From positions 124,001 to 188,000 of the forward strand of contig NZ_SACY01000001.1 of assembly GCF_004005965.1 (NCBI RefSeq): 64,000 bases of DNA, read 5' to 3'. Of this stretch, positions 16,663-25,242 are shown one piece after another. The stretch comes from Sandaracinomonas limnophila. GTDB taxonomy: Bacteria; Bacteroidota; Bacteroidia; Cytophagales; Spirosomataceae. Made by a program: the position numbers and the translations under genes. A model generated the notes under the pieces. That model saw only the letters and a list, made by a program, of their open reading frames with translations, ran no database searches and was not told the DNA's origin. The stretch's first letter is position 1. Each line of letters begins with the position of its first letter.

Positions 16663-17171
16663 TGTTGCACCCCACCTGTTCCATGAACGTGTCCGTGGTC
16701 GATTTCCTCTGCAGTTGCAGCTCTTACCTCTAATACCTGGCCTTTAAACATTAATGTTTTTTCTGCTAAAGGGTGGTTAAAGTCCATTGTAACCGTTTCT
16801 GGTTTGATTTGAATGATCATACCTTGCATACGATTTCCTTGATCGTCTGTCATCGGGATGAAATTTCCGATTTTTAAAAGCTCTTCATTGTCTTTTCCAT
16901 CAATTTGGAACAGATTTTTAGGCAAATCTACAATGGCATTTGGGTCAATTTTGCCATAAGCATCTTCTGGTTCTATGGAAAAATCAAACGTATCTCCAAC
17001 TGCTAGGCCTTCTAAATTATTCTCAAAGCTTTCTGGTAAGCCACTCATGCCTTGAATAAAGCCCATGGGCTCTTCTGCATTTACGATTTCTGCTAATTCA
17101 GGATTTCCGTTTTCGTCTGGGAAAGATAATTCGTAACTTAAAAGTACGACTGTATTTTTTGTGATCTTCAT
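16659..17171 (-). CDS. slyD: FKBP-type peptidyl-prolyl isomerase, SlyD-like
   Basis: A 170-residue FKBP with an insert-in-flap (IF) chaperone domain. Seen: VVLLSYELSFPDENG, the flap GMSGLPESFENNLEGLAVGDTFDFSIEPEDAYG, the IF domain (about 80-130) and the returning FKBP strand TVTMDFNHPLAEKTLMFKGQVLEV. The C-terminus (DHGHVHGTGGVQH) is a shortened version of SlyD's metal-binding His-rich tail. It acts as a cytoplasmic folding helper. Its stop lies in the 7-bp array that leads into the deaminase gene. Confidence 0.9.
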   Translation of the reverse strand: MKITKNTVVLLSYELSFPDENGNPELAEIVNAEEPMGFIQGMSGLPESFENNLEGLAVGDTFDFSIEPEDAYGKIDPNAIVDLPKNLFQIDGKDNEELLKIGNFIPMTDDQGNRMQGMIIQIKPETVTMDFNHPLAEKTLMFKGQVLEVRAATAEEIDHGHVHGTGGVQH

Positions 17172-17252
17172 CCTGTAAAATTATAAAAAATAAGGGAAAA
17201 TAAGAATTTAGATTAATTTGAAAGAAAGCTTTTCTATCTTTGCAGGGTCAAT

Positions 17253-18296
17253 ATGAATAAAAGTCCACAAGAAGTTTTAAAGGACATTAAGTCCAAAAAT
17301 TTAGCCCCAATTTATATAATTCATGGGGATGAGCCATATTTTATCGATTTATTGACAGATTCATTTGAGGCCAATGTTTTAGATGAATCAGAAAAGGGAT
17401 TCAATCAATTTATTTTTTATGGTAAAGACCAAACCCTAGCTGCTATTCTTTCGAATGCTCGTCGATTTCCAATGATGGCCGAAAGGCAGGTTATTTTGGT
17501 AAAAGAGGCAAGTTTTTTAGAAAGTATAGGGAAGGGAAAATCGGATAGTAAAGATAAAGGAATTGATGATTTGAAGCTTTGGGAAGAGTATTTGAAAAAT
17601 CCCATGCCTTCTACCCTTTTGGTTTTTACGGTTAAAACTGCCTTGACTGATAAAGCTAAAATATTTTCTTCCGTAAAAAATCAGGCGGTGGTGGTAAGTT
17701 CTCCAAAGGTGAAGGAAGATAAAGTGGCTGCTTGGTTGAAAGATTATTTGTTGCAAAATGGACTTCAAATTAATCCCGAGACATTAGATTTGATGGTATC
17801 CTTTGTGGGAACAGATTTGAAACGAATTGCTTTTGAGGCCGACAAATTAATAATTAATTTACCCAAAAATACAGTTGTAGGTTCAGAAGAAGTTGAAAAA
17901 TACATTGGATTAAGTAAAGAGTATAATTATTTTGAATTGCAAAAAGCTATTGCCTATAAAGATGTGGCTAAGGCATCTAAGATTGCTTTTCATTTTGCAC
18001 AGCAGGTAAAACAAAATCCGATTGCACCTTGTTTGATACAATTGTTTAATTTTTTCACTAAGGTTTTATTGGCCCATGATGCTGGAAATGTTTCAGATAG
18101 TGAATTGGCTCGCGAAATTGAGGTAAATCCTTATTTTGTTCGTGATTATGTGATTGCCCGAAAAAATTACAGTTTACCTAAGGTGGTTCAGATTTTGGAA
18201 CAGATTAAAAATGCGGACCTAAAATTTAAAGGTATTTTAGGCAATCCATCTGAGGCAGACCTTTGGCTCGATTTAAGTTTTGCGATATTACACTAG
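17253..18296 (+). CDS. holA: DNA polymerase III subunit delta
   Basis: A 347-residue protein with the HolA pattern: N-terminal APIYIIHGDEPYFIDLLTD, the AILSNARRFPMMAERQVILVKEA block, WEEYLKNP, and the C-terminal helical domain with QQVKQNPIAPCLIQLFNFFTK. Delta opens the beta clamp within the clamp loader. A perfect -7 box TATCTTTG (17235-17242) lies ten bases before the ATG, but the nearest TTG is only 14 bases upstream of it. The gene ends with a 4-base overlap onto the convergent TPR/SH3 gene. Confidence 0.9.
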   Translation: MNKSPQEVLKDIKSKNLAPIYIIHGDEPYFIDLLTDSFEANVLDESEKGFNQFIFYGKDQTLAAILSNARRFPMMAERQVILVKEASFLESIGKGKSDSKDKGIDDLKLWEEYLKNPMPSTLLVFTVKTALTDKAKIFSSVKNQAVVVSSPKVKEDKVAAWLKDYLLQNGLQINPETLDLMVSFVGTDLKRIAFEADKLIINLPKNTVVGSEEVEKYIGLSKEYNYFELQKAIAYKDVAKASKIAFHFAQQVKQNPIAPCLIQLFNFFTKVLLAHDAGNVSDSELAREIEVNPYFVRDYVIARKNYSLPKVVQILEQIKNADLKFKGILGNPSEADLWLDLSFAILH

Positions 18297-19030
18297 TCGA
18301 TAAACAATAAATCTTTGGTTTTGATATAACCAATTTCCCCTTCAATCAGGCAAGGGACCCAATCTCCCCTTTTGAAAATGTAATTTATATGTGTGCCCTT
18401 TGGTAGAATTTGAACCACAGGTGCTGCAGAAGAGGCAAAGTTGCGTGCATAGGTTTTTGTATTTGCACAAAGTCCTTGCGAGATAAACGATGGAAAATTA
18501 TTGATTGCCAATAAGATAATGAGGTAGATTAAGAAAATTCCAACTTGATTTTTTGAAAAAGATTGGTTTTGGATTTTTTTAAGAAAAAGGCTTAGTCCCA
18601 TTAAAATTGCGGGGAAAATTAAAATAGAAATTATGTAGCCGTAATAATTGAAGTAAAACCATTGTAAACGCGCCCAGATGTCCAGATCGTATCCTTTAAG
18701 CTTTCTTTTTTCGGCTATTTCATTCATTCGTTTAGAAATGGCCCAGCTGGCTTTTTGGGATTGATAAGAAGACAAGAAATATAATTCGTCTAACCAGTTA
18801 TTTTTTTCTTTGGCAATGAAGGCAAGTTTTAACAAGATTTGTTTCTGTGCGGGTTTATTGCTTTCTAAATTTTGGTTATAGATTTTTTCAGCTTCTAGCA
18901 AATGGTTATTTTTAAATAACAAATCTGCCTTTTCAATTTCTACTCTATCTATTTGGGAATTAGCAATTTGAGCGATTGTGAAAAAAAAGATAAAGAAAAA
19001 TATAATTTTATTTAGGGATTGTATTTGCAT
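18293..19030 (-). CDS. Membrane TPR-like protein with C-terminal bacterial SH3 domain
   Basis: A 245-residue protein: signal peptide (to about residue 25, ANSQ), a TPR-like helical stretch (ADLLFKNNHLLEAEKIYNQNL), two membrane segments (about 125-145 and 160-178) and a C-terminal SH3b-like domain (QILPKGTHINYIFKRGDWVPCLIEGEIGYIKTKDLLFI). This order is like BatE-type proteins of Bacteroidota, but no bat genes are near, so no symbol is given. It sits divergent to the tRNA-Lys promoter, whose -33 box overlaps its first codons. Confidence 0.7.
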   Translation of the reverse strand: MQIQSLNKIIFFFIFFFTIAQIANSQIDRVEIEKADLLFKNNHLLEAEKIYNQNLESNKPAQKQILLKLAFIAKEKNNWLDELYFLSSYQSQKASWAISKRMNEIAEKRKLKGYDLDIWARLQWFYFNYYGYIISILIFPAILMGLSLFLKKIQNQSFSKNQVGIFLIYLIILLAINNFPSFISQGLCANTKTYARNFASSAAPVVQILPKGTHINYIFKRGDWVPCLIEGEIGYIKTKDLLFID

Positions 19031-19055
19031 AATTCAAAAAACTATCTTAGTTTTG
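19025..19055 (+). promoter_or_regulatory. Promoter of tRNA-Lys transcript
   Basis: TTG (19025-19027), a 20-base spacer and TAGTTTTG (19048-19055) match the consensus exactly. Transcription should begin near 19062, leaving a leader of about 105 bases before the tRNA. Confidence 0.75.
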
Positions 19056-19092
19056 CACCGCAATAAGGGAAAAAAGTTTCTGATTTGCAAAT

Positions 19093-19164
19093 GAGACTTG
19101 CCAGTGGCAAAGGCTCACATAGGACTCCAGAGTGGGTCACTAAAAATATACAAGCGTAAGCTTG
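19093..19164 (+). other. GC-richer structured leader upstream of tRNA-Lys
   Basis: The stretch contains the palindrome TTGCCA-G-TGGCAA (19098-19110) and a perfect tetraloop hairpin CAAGC-GTAA-GCTTG (19151-19164) that ends two bases before the tRNA. Its composition differs from the AT-rich surroundings. No ORF or known RNA family was recognised. Confidence 0.5.
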
Positions 19165-19166
19165 AT

Positions 19167-19239
19167 GATTCCGTAGCTCAGTTGGTAGAGCAATACACTT
19201 TTAATGTATGGGTCCTGGGTTCGAATCCCAGCGGGATCA
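19167..19239 (+). tRNA. tRNA-Lys (anticodon TTT)
   Basis: Complete cloverleaf: acceptor GATTCCG/CGGGATC, D stem GCTC/GAGC, anticodon stem ATACA/TGTAT with loop CTTTTAA, T arm CTGGG-TTCGAAT-CCCAG, discriminator A. The CCA end is not encoded. Length 73 bases. Confidence 0.97.
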
Positions 19240-19240
19240 C

Positions 19241-19272
19241 AAAAAAAGCCTTTCAATCGAAAGGCTTTTTTG
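19241..19272 (+). terminator. Rho-independent terminator of tRNA-Lys
   Basis: Arms AAAAAGCCTTTC and GAAAGGCTTTTT with an AATC loop, followed by T-rich sequence, directly after the tRNA. Confidence 0.92.
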
Positions 19273-19314
19273 TTTTAGATTCCCTATCTTTAAAAGCATT
19301 TTCCTTATTTATCT

Positions 19315-20685
19315 ATGAAATTACATTTCCTGCCTTTATTGGCATTGCCTTTTTTGTCAAATGCTCAATCAAACATCGATAGTTTATTTATCAAAAAGAT
19401 GTCGGATGAGATCATGACAAATGGGAAGGCCTATGATCTTTTGTATGAATTAACTAAAAAAATAGGTGGTCGATTGGCCGGCTCTCCGCAGCAACAAAAT
19501 GCAATTGTGTGGGGGAAGAAAAGTTTAGAGGCGATTGGGGCTGATAAAGTGTATTTACAGCCTTGTAAAACTCCCAATTGGAAACGCGGTGGTAATGATT
19601 ATGTTGCAATCGTTGGAGTCAATGGTGAAGCAAGAATGCAACCACTGGCAGCATTTGCCTTAGGAAATTCGTTGAGTTCTAATGGTTTGATAGAAGCCGA
19701 AGTAGTAGCTATTACAAGTTTTGATGAATTGGAAAAACGAAAGGATGAGGTGAAAGGCAAAATTGTTTATTACCATAGTGTTTTCGATCCAACGAAAATT
19801 CAAACATTTAAGGCCTATGGCGAAAGTGGCGCATTTCGTAGAGCTGGGGCTAGCAGAGCAGCAAAATATGGTGCAAAAGCGATCATGATTCATTCTTTGA
19901 GTACTGCTCCTGATAATATGCCCCACACAGGAAGCATGACGTATGATGAAGCCTATCCAAAAATACCAGCTGTAGCCTTGGGTCCCAATGACGCAAAAAT
20001 GCTGTTTGGACTAGCAAAAAGTGGACCTGTTAAAGTTCAATTACAGACTTATGGATTCTTCCTTCCAGATGCCGATGAAAGCAATGTAATCGCAGAAATT
20101 CGAGGATCTGAATTTCCTGATGAATTCATTACTTTAGGTGGACATTTAGATTCCTGGGATGTGAACGAAGGAGCGCATGACGACGGTGCTGGAATTGTAC
20201 AAACCATGGAAGTTTTGCGGGTTTTTAAAACCTTAAACTATAAGCCGAAACGAAGCATTCGTTTTGTGCTTTTCGCCAATGAAGAAAATGGAGTACGTGG
20301 CGGTAACGAATATGCAAATCAAGCCAAAATCAATAAAGAAAATCACATTTTTGTTTTCGAAAGTGATGAAGGTGGATTTACACCACGTTCTATAGGAATA
20401 ACGGCCCCTCCTGCCCAATTGGCTAAATTTCAGTCTTGGACTCCCCTTTTGAAGCCCTATGGATCTGAAATTACTACTGGAGGTGGTGGAACGGATATTG
20501 CTCCAATGTTAGGTGTTAATAAATCAACCATCTTGGCAGGCCTCATCCCTGATAGTCAGCGCTATTTTGATTTACATCATGCGAAAACGGATGTGTTTGA
20601 AAATGTGAATAAAAGAGAATTGCATTTGGGTGCAGTGAACATGGCAGCAATAATTTATTTAATTGATAAATACGGAGTAAAATGA
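19315..20685 (+). CDS. Exported M28-family metallopeptidase (carboxypeptidase Q-like)
   Basis: A 456-residue protein with a signal peptide (MKLHFLPLLALPFLSNAQ). A PA-type insert (about 110-240) is followed by the M28 catalytic core: GGHLDSWDVNEGAHDDGAG (zinc His and bridging Asp), FANEENGVRGG (catalytic and zinc Glu), FESDEGGF, and LHHAKTDVFENV with the last His. It should release amino acids from peptides in the periplasm or outside the cell. The stop overlaps the ATG of the ThuA gene (ATGA), so the two are co-translated. Confidence 0.9.
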   Translation: MKLHFLPLLALPFLSNAQSNIDSLFIKKMSDEIMTNGKAYDLLYELTKKIGGRLAGSPQQQNAIVWGKKSLEAIGADKVYLQPCKTPNWKRGGNDYVAIVGVNGEARMQPLAAFALGNSLSSNGLIEAEVVAITSFDELEKRKDEVKGKIVYYHSVFDPTKIQTFKAYGESGAFRRAGASRAAKYGAKAIMIHSLSTAPDNMPHTGSMTYDEAYPKIPAVALGPNDAKMLFGLAKSGPVKVQLQTYGFFLPDADESNVIAEIRGSEFPDEFITLGGHLDSWDVNEGAHDDGAGIVQTMEVLRVFKTLNYKPKRSIRFVLFANEENGVRGGNEYANQAKINKENHIFVFESDEGGFTPRSIGITAPPAQLAKFQSWTPLLKPYGSEITTGGGGTDIAPMLGVNKSTILAGLIPDSQRYFDLHHAKTDVFENVNKRELHLGAVNMAAIIYLIDKYGVK

Positions 20686-21485
20686 TTAAAACTACCATTC
20701 TATTTCTTTTTTGTGCTTTTTCAACCTTTGCACAACATTCGTTTTCAGTGTTGGTTTATACGAAAAACGGAACAGGTTACGTTCACGATAATATCCCTTC
20801 TGCTGTTGCGGCCGTTCAGCAATTAGGAAAAGAAAATCACTTTAAGGTAGATGTTTCTGCAGATCCTTCAGTTTTTGAAGAAAAGAATCTATCAAAATAT
20901 AAGCTTCTGATTTTTACAAGTACTAACAATGATGTTTTCGACAATGATCAACAGCGCTTAGCCTTTCGTAGATATATGGAAGCTGGAGGTGGATTTGTAG
21001 GCGTTCATTCAGTTACAGGCACCGAACGCAAGTGGAACTGGTTCAAAATGATGGTTGGTGAAACATTTACTTGGCATGCGAAATTCCAGCCATTTAAAGT
21101 TATCAATATTGCACCTTCTCACTCATCCATGAAGGGAGTTCCCTTGAAATGGACAAAAGAAGACGAGTGTTATTTTGGAGCAGAATTATACCCCGGTATC
21201 CAAACACTAATGATGCATGAGGTTTCAAGCTTAGATATTTCGCAAAAAGACCTTATCGACAAAAATAAAGGAGTATTTGGTAATTATTTTCCAGCAGTTT
21301 GGACCCAAAACTTTCAGGGTGGACACGTTTGGATTACAACCCTTGGCCATGCCAAAGAAAATTACCAGGACCCCACCTATTTGAATCACCTTTTACAAGG
21401 TATTAATTTCATTGCCAAACAGGTGAATAAAATTGATTTCTCCAAGGCTTTTGCAAAAGGAAAAGACGATGGGTTAAGGTTTTAG
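20682..21485 (+). CDS. Exported ThuA-domain protein
   Basis: A 267-residue protein with a signal peptide ending STFAQ. The body is a ThuA/trehalose-utilisation-like glutamine-amidotransferase fold: FSVLVYTKNGTGYVHDNIPSAVAAV, GGGFVGVHSVTG, NWFKMMVGETFTWHAKFQPF and GGHVWITTLGHAKENYQDPTY. Such domains are common in exported sugar-processing proteins of Bacteroidota; the substrate is unknown. It overlaps the M28 peptidase gene by four bases upstream and the convergent tail-fibre gene by 12 bases downstream. Confidence 0.85.
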   Translation: MIKTTILFLFCAFSTFAQHSFSVLVYTKNGTGYVHDNIPSAVAAVQQLGKENHFKVDVSADPSVFEEKNLSKYKLLIFTSTNNDVFDNDQQRLAFRRYMEAGGGFVGVHSVTGTERKWNWFKMMVGETFTWHAKFQPFKVINIAPSHSSMKGVPLKWTKEDECYFGAELYPGIQTLMMHEVSSLDISQKDLIDKNKGVFGNYFPAVWTQNFQGGHVWITTLGHAKENYQDPTYLNHLLQGINFIAKQVNKIDFSKAFAKGKDDGLRF

Positions 21486-24400
21486 TAAAGAATTTACAAT
21501 TTTCTCTAATTTTTCAATTCGCTTGTTTTGTGTCTCTATTATTTGTTGTTGTTCTTGGATTCCTTTGGTAAGGATTGGGATAATCCCTATGTAATTTAAA
21601 CTCAAAATTTTATCCTTATCGTCTGATTCTTTTACCAATTGGGGTAATATTTTTTGGACTTCTTGGGCAATGAATCCGTTTTCATGAATTGCATATTTAT
21701 CATCTTTTAAAGTTTGTTTTTTATCATATTTGACTGGATTTAATTGTTTAATTAAATCAATTGAATTTTTTAAGGGAAAAATATTTTGTTTTAATCGAAT
21801 ATCTGAGCTTATTGAAATGTTACTAGATTCTATGGTGCCATCTACATGTAAATTTCCGTCACTATTTAACCCCATTCCTTTTTTTTGGCCAGCTTCAGGT
21901 CCAATTCGGAAATTAATTGTTGAATAATTTGGCTGTAATAATTGACCTGGGTCATTGAAATTATCAAAATACATATCCGCCTGCATGGTTCGGAAAACCA
22001 TATTGCCATCCCCATCTAATTGGAATAGACCCTTATAAGGAGATGATGGGTTATTTGTTTCTGATACAAATCCAATAGAAGAACCATTTGCACTAGAAGG
22101 AGTTTTTTCTGGAGAAGATAATTGAATGCCGTATTCATCTGTACTATTTTGTCTAACTACTAGAGGAAAATTTGGAGTGTTCATTCCAATGCCCAACCTC
22201 TTAGTTAAATTGTTCCAGTATAATTTTGAGTCTGAATTAATACTATTTGTCCCATCATAAAAGGCTAATTCACCGGTATTGTTTGTGCCAGTTCCTGTAA
22301 TTGGATTTGTCAGGGCATCTTGCTTGTTATCAAATCGTGTATAGTCAGTAGAGGTTAACAATCCTGTTGTGGATGTATTAGCATCTGGAATGTTATTAGC
22401 TCCACCAACAGTAGGTGCTTGCCAGTCGGCTGTTCCATCTGCCTGTATAGTTAGTACATCTCCTGTATCCCCTGAAACGCTTGGGAATTGTGTATTTCCA
22501 ATTTTAATTAAACCAGGGAATCTAGTTGATCCATCATCACTGAAATACCATGTTTGTAAATTGGCTGGATCTCCAGTAAATAATTGGACACCTTCTTCTG
22601 TATACTTGCTGCCAGAAATATACGTAGGATGGTAATTGGCATCATTGTATTGTATGGTGAAGTCGTTATTTGTAGTGGTGATGGTCGTTGGATCAATTGA
22701 ATTATTTCCCAGAAATATATTTCCAGGAACATAGGTAGCTCCATCATCTTTAAATCGCCATCTATACTGGTTTCTATTAGGATCTCCCACTAAAATGTTA
22801 GCATCATCTTCGGTAAACTTTATTCCAGTAATATAAGTTGGATTTTGATTGTCATCATTATATCGCAAGGTAAAGTCAGGATTCGTTGAACTGATAGTGG
22901 TCGGGTCATCTGGATTGTCTCCAACAATTAAATTTCTCGGAAATATTGCGTTACCATTATTACCATTAAAAGTCCATTTTAAAGGACCAAATTCAATTGT
23001 GGATTCGTTTTCTTTAAGTGTTAAGTAATTATAATTGCCATAATTTAGTTGAGTCCATTCTGCCCCCCAAGGTGCAAATAAATCTATAGAACCTCTCGAA
23101 TCAGGATCCATTTCATTTATATTTTGAATGTCTCCTAATTTACTTCCATTTTCAAATTCAATAATTGAAGGAACTCCATTCGGTTTTAGATCCATTCCAA
23201 TATTATTTCCAAAAAGTTTGAATCCAGTAATGCTCTGATAGTCTGTTGTCCTGTCAACAAAATTTTGATCTACATAGCTCTTGTTTGCTTTGGCATCAAG
23301 AGCAGTCTGCTGTGCTGTTGAAACGGGTTTATTGACATCAGCGATATTGTCAACGTTTCCTAAATTCACAGCAGATTTATCCAATGTCTGCCAAGATTTA
23401 TCACCTCTGTAATATTGCGAGCTGGTTCCAGCTAAAATACTGGGTTCTTTTGTCAGTAATCCGGGAACAGTTGGTGAGTCTGCCGTGCCGGCTAAATCGC
23501 CAGTTAATTTAATTTTTCCTTTTAAACTTGATGAGGCATCAGCTACCCCCGATGAAACAGTGGCATCTACATAGTCTTTGATAATTTTTACGGAAGGATA
23601 TTTTGTTGTGGATGTTGCATCTGCAGTAATATCAGTTGATTTATTATTGGCATCTTCCTTCAACGCCAAAGAAGTATTTACATCCAAGGTATTTGCTTTC
23701 AAGTTCAGCGCAGTCTGCTGTGCCGTTGAAACAGGTTTGTTGACATCAGCGGTATTGTCGACATTCGCTAAATCCACGGCCGATTTATCCAATGTCTGCC
23801 AAGATTTATCACCTCTGTAATATTGCGAACTGGTTCCTGCTAAAATACTGGGTTCTTTTGTCAGTAATCCGGGAACAGTTGGTGAGTCTGCCGTGCCGGC
23901 CAAATCGCCAGTTAATTTAATTTTTCCTTTTAAACTTGATGAGGCATCAGCTACCCCCGAAGAAATAGTGGCATCTACATAGTCTTTGATAATTTTTACG
24001 GAAGGATATTTTGTTGTGGATGTTGCATCAGCAGTAATATCAGTTGATTTATTGTTGGCATCTTCTTTTAATGCCAAAGAAGTATTTACATCCGACGTAT
24101 TTGCTTTTAGATTCAGCGCAGTTTGCTGTGCTGTTGAAATGGGTTTATTGACATCAGCGGTATTGTCGACATTTCCTAAATTAACTGCCGTTTTATCTAA
24201 TATCTGCCAAGATTTATCACCTCTGTAATATTGCGAACTGGTCCCAGCTAAAATAATGGGTTCTTTGGTGATATCTGTGACTGAAGAAGTAGCGGTACCA
24301 ATCGTTGCATCAACATAATCTTTGATAAGTTTTACTGAAGGATATTTAGATGTTGAGGTTGCATCATTTTGGATACTTGTTGATTTATTATTTAGATTTT

Positions 24401-25223
24401 CAAAAGTGCCTCCTAAATTATTGACAGTACTTTGGATGGTTTCTGAAAAATGTAACACCTGTTCAATTTGATTTGAATTATCGTTTAACCGTTTATTGAA
24501 CGCAGCTTGTGCATTATTTAATGTAGTAACCGAATTTGCTAATTGTAAAATTTTTGTTGAATCTGTTTGCAAGGTTGAGTTGATGGAATGAATTTGTTGA
24601 TCAACAATTAAAAATGCATTCGCATTTTTTGATTCAAAGTTTGATAATTCGGTACCAAGTGACAATATGTTATTTGTGTTATTTTTAATCTCCTTGTTAA
24701 TGGGTTCCAAATCTTTATTGACCAAAAAACCTACATCATTGGCGAAATCACTTAAGTTTTTGGGTGCAGATCGTACATTTTTATAATCTACAGATTCTGC
24801 ATAAAAGGCATAAGGTGTGTAATTTAAGGGTTGATTGCTGACTTCTTTATAATTATTTCCTCCATCAAAATTGATACTTACTTGTAAAGATTTTGTATTT
24901 GAATCCCATTGAATGGCATCAAAATTTGGGTATTTTCCATTATTTTTTAAAACTTCTCCTTTTCCAATGGTAAGAATTATTAAACCAAATTCATCAGTAA
25001 TAGTTTGTTGAACCTCCTCGTATTCAATTTCGGAGATATTTTTTAATGAAAATTTAACCCAAACTTTTCCATTGGATAATGGTTGGCCGGTAATTGCTAT
25101 CCCAGGAACATCTAAAGGTTTTGGATCTAAAATTACTGCCTGGTAATGAATACCCTTCTCACTTTGCGAAAAAGAATGATTTGAAATGAAAAGAAGTAAA
25201 AGAATTGCATAAAATTTTTTCAT
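21474..25223 (-). CDS. Giant exported tail-fibre-like protein with endosialidase-type chaperone (S74) domain
   Basis: A 1249-residue protein with a signal peptide (MKKFYAILLLLFISNHSFSQ). A ~150-residue head (GIHYQAVILDPK..., PLNYTPYAFYAES) resembles that of the 12241 protein. Then come a coiled-coil-like stretch (150-290), near-identical 136-residue repeats (EPSILAGTSSQYYRGDKSWQ ... LKGKIKLTGDLAGTADSP), a receptor-like middle (640-900) and a C-terminal S74 domain with SDIRLKQNI, NGFIAQEVQKILP and a terminal coiled coil. S74 domains help fibres to trimerise and then cut themselves off; the Ser of SDIRLK is the expected nucleophile. No other phage genes are near. The ATG at 25223 is chosen over an adjacent TTG. 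Confidence 0.82.
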   Translation of the reverse strand: MKKFYAILLLLFISNHSFSQSEKGIHYQAVILDPKPLDVPGIAITGQPLSNGKVWVKFSLKNISEIEYEEVQQTITDEFGLIILTIGKGEVLKNNGKYPNFDAIQWDSNTKSLQVSINFDGGNNYKEVSNQPLNYTPYAFYAESVDYKNVRSAPKNLSDFANDVGFLVNKDLEPINKEIKNNTNNILSLGTELSNFESKNANAFLIVDQQIHSINSTLQTDSTKILQLANSVTTLNNAQAAFNKRLNDNSNQIEQVLHFSETIQSTVNNLGGTFENLNNKSTSIQNDATSTSKYPSVKLIKDYVDATIGTATSSVTDITKEPIILAGTSSQYYRGDKSWQILDKTAVNLGNVDNTADVNKPISTAQQTALNLKANTSDVNTSLALKEDANNKSTDITADATSTTKYPSVKIIKDYVDATISSGVADASSSLKGKIKLTGDLAGTADSPTVPGLLTKEPSILAGTSSQYYRGDKSWQTLDKSAVDLANVDNTADVNKPVSTAQQTALNLKANTLDVNTSLALKEDANNKSTDITADATSTTKYPSVKIIKDYVDATVSSGVADASSSLKGKIKLTGDLAGTADSPTVPGLLTKEPSILAGTSSQYYRGDKSWQTLDKSAVNLGNVDNIADVNKPVSTAQQTALDAKANKSYVDQNFVDRTTDYQSITGFKLFGNNIGMDLKPNGVPSIIEFENGSKLGDIQNINEMDPDSRGSIDLFAPWGAEWTQLNYGNYNYLTLKENESTIEFGPLKWTFNGNNGNAIFPRNLIVGDNPDDPTTISSTNPDFTLRYNDDNQNPTYITGIKFTEDDANILVGDPNRNQYRWRFKDDGATYVPGNIFLGNNSIDPTTITTTNNDFTIQYNDANYHPTYISGSKYTEEGVQLFTGDPANLQTWYFSDDGSTRFPGLIKIGNTQFPSVSGDTGDVLTIQADGTADWQAPTVGGANNIPDANTSTTGLLTSTDYTRFDNKQDALTNPITGTGTNNTGELAFYDGTNSINSDSKLYWNNLTKRLGIGMNTPNFPLVVRQNSTDEYGIQLSSPEKTPSSANGSSIGFVSETNNPSSPYKGLFQLDGDGNMVFRTMQADMYFDNFNDPGQLLQPNYSTINFRIGPEAGQKKGMGLNSDGNLHVDGTIESSNISISSDIRLKQNIFPLKNSIDLIKQLNPVKYDKKQTLKDDKYAIHENGFIAQEVQKILPQLVKESDDKDKILSLNYIGIIPILTKGIQEQQQIIETQNKRIEKLEKIVNSLLKP
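23410..24225 (-). repeat. Two tandem 408-bp near-identical coding repeats
   Basis: Marker sequence starting CCGGGAACAG occurs at 23461 and 23869, exactly 408 bases (136 codons) apart, and the surrounding bases are nearly identical. A more diverged partial third copy continues to about 24330. The repeats are inside the S74-type fibre gene. Confidence 0.88.
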
Positions 25224-25242
25224 CAAATTATTGTTTTTAAAA

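Noticed and set aside
19098-19382. 94-aa frame running through tRNA-Lys
   Set aside because: It translates the tRNA and its terminator and has no coding signal; the M28 peptidase start at 19315 is in another frame.
12241-25223. Prophage
   Set aside because: Fibre-like repeats and an S74 domain are present, but both proteins have signal peptides, and there is no integrase, capsid, terminase, portal, lysis gene or attachment site between or around them.
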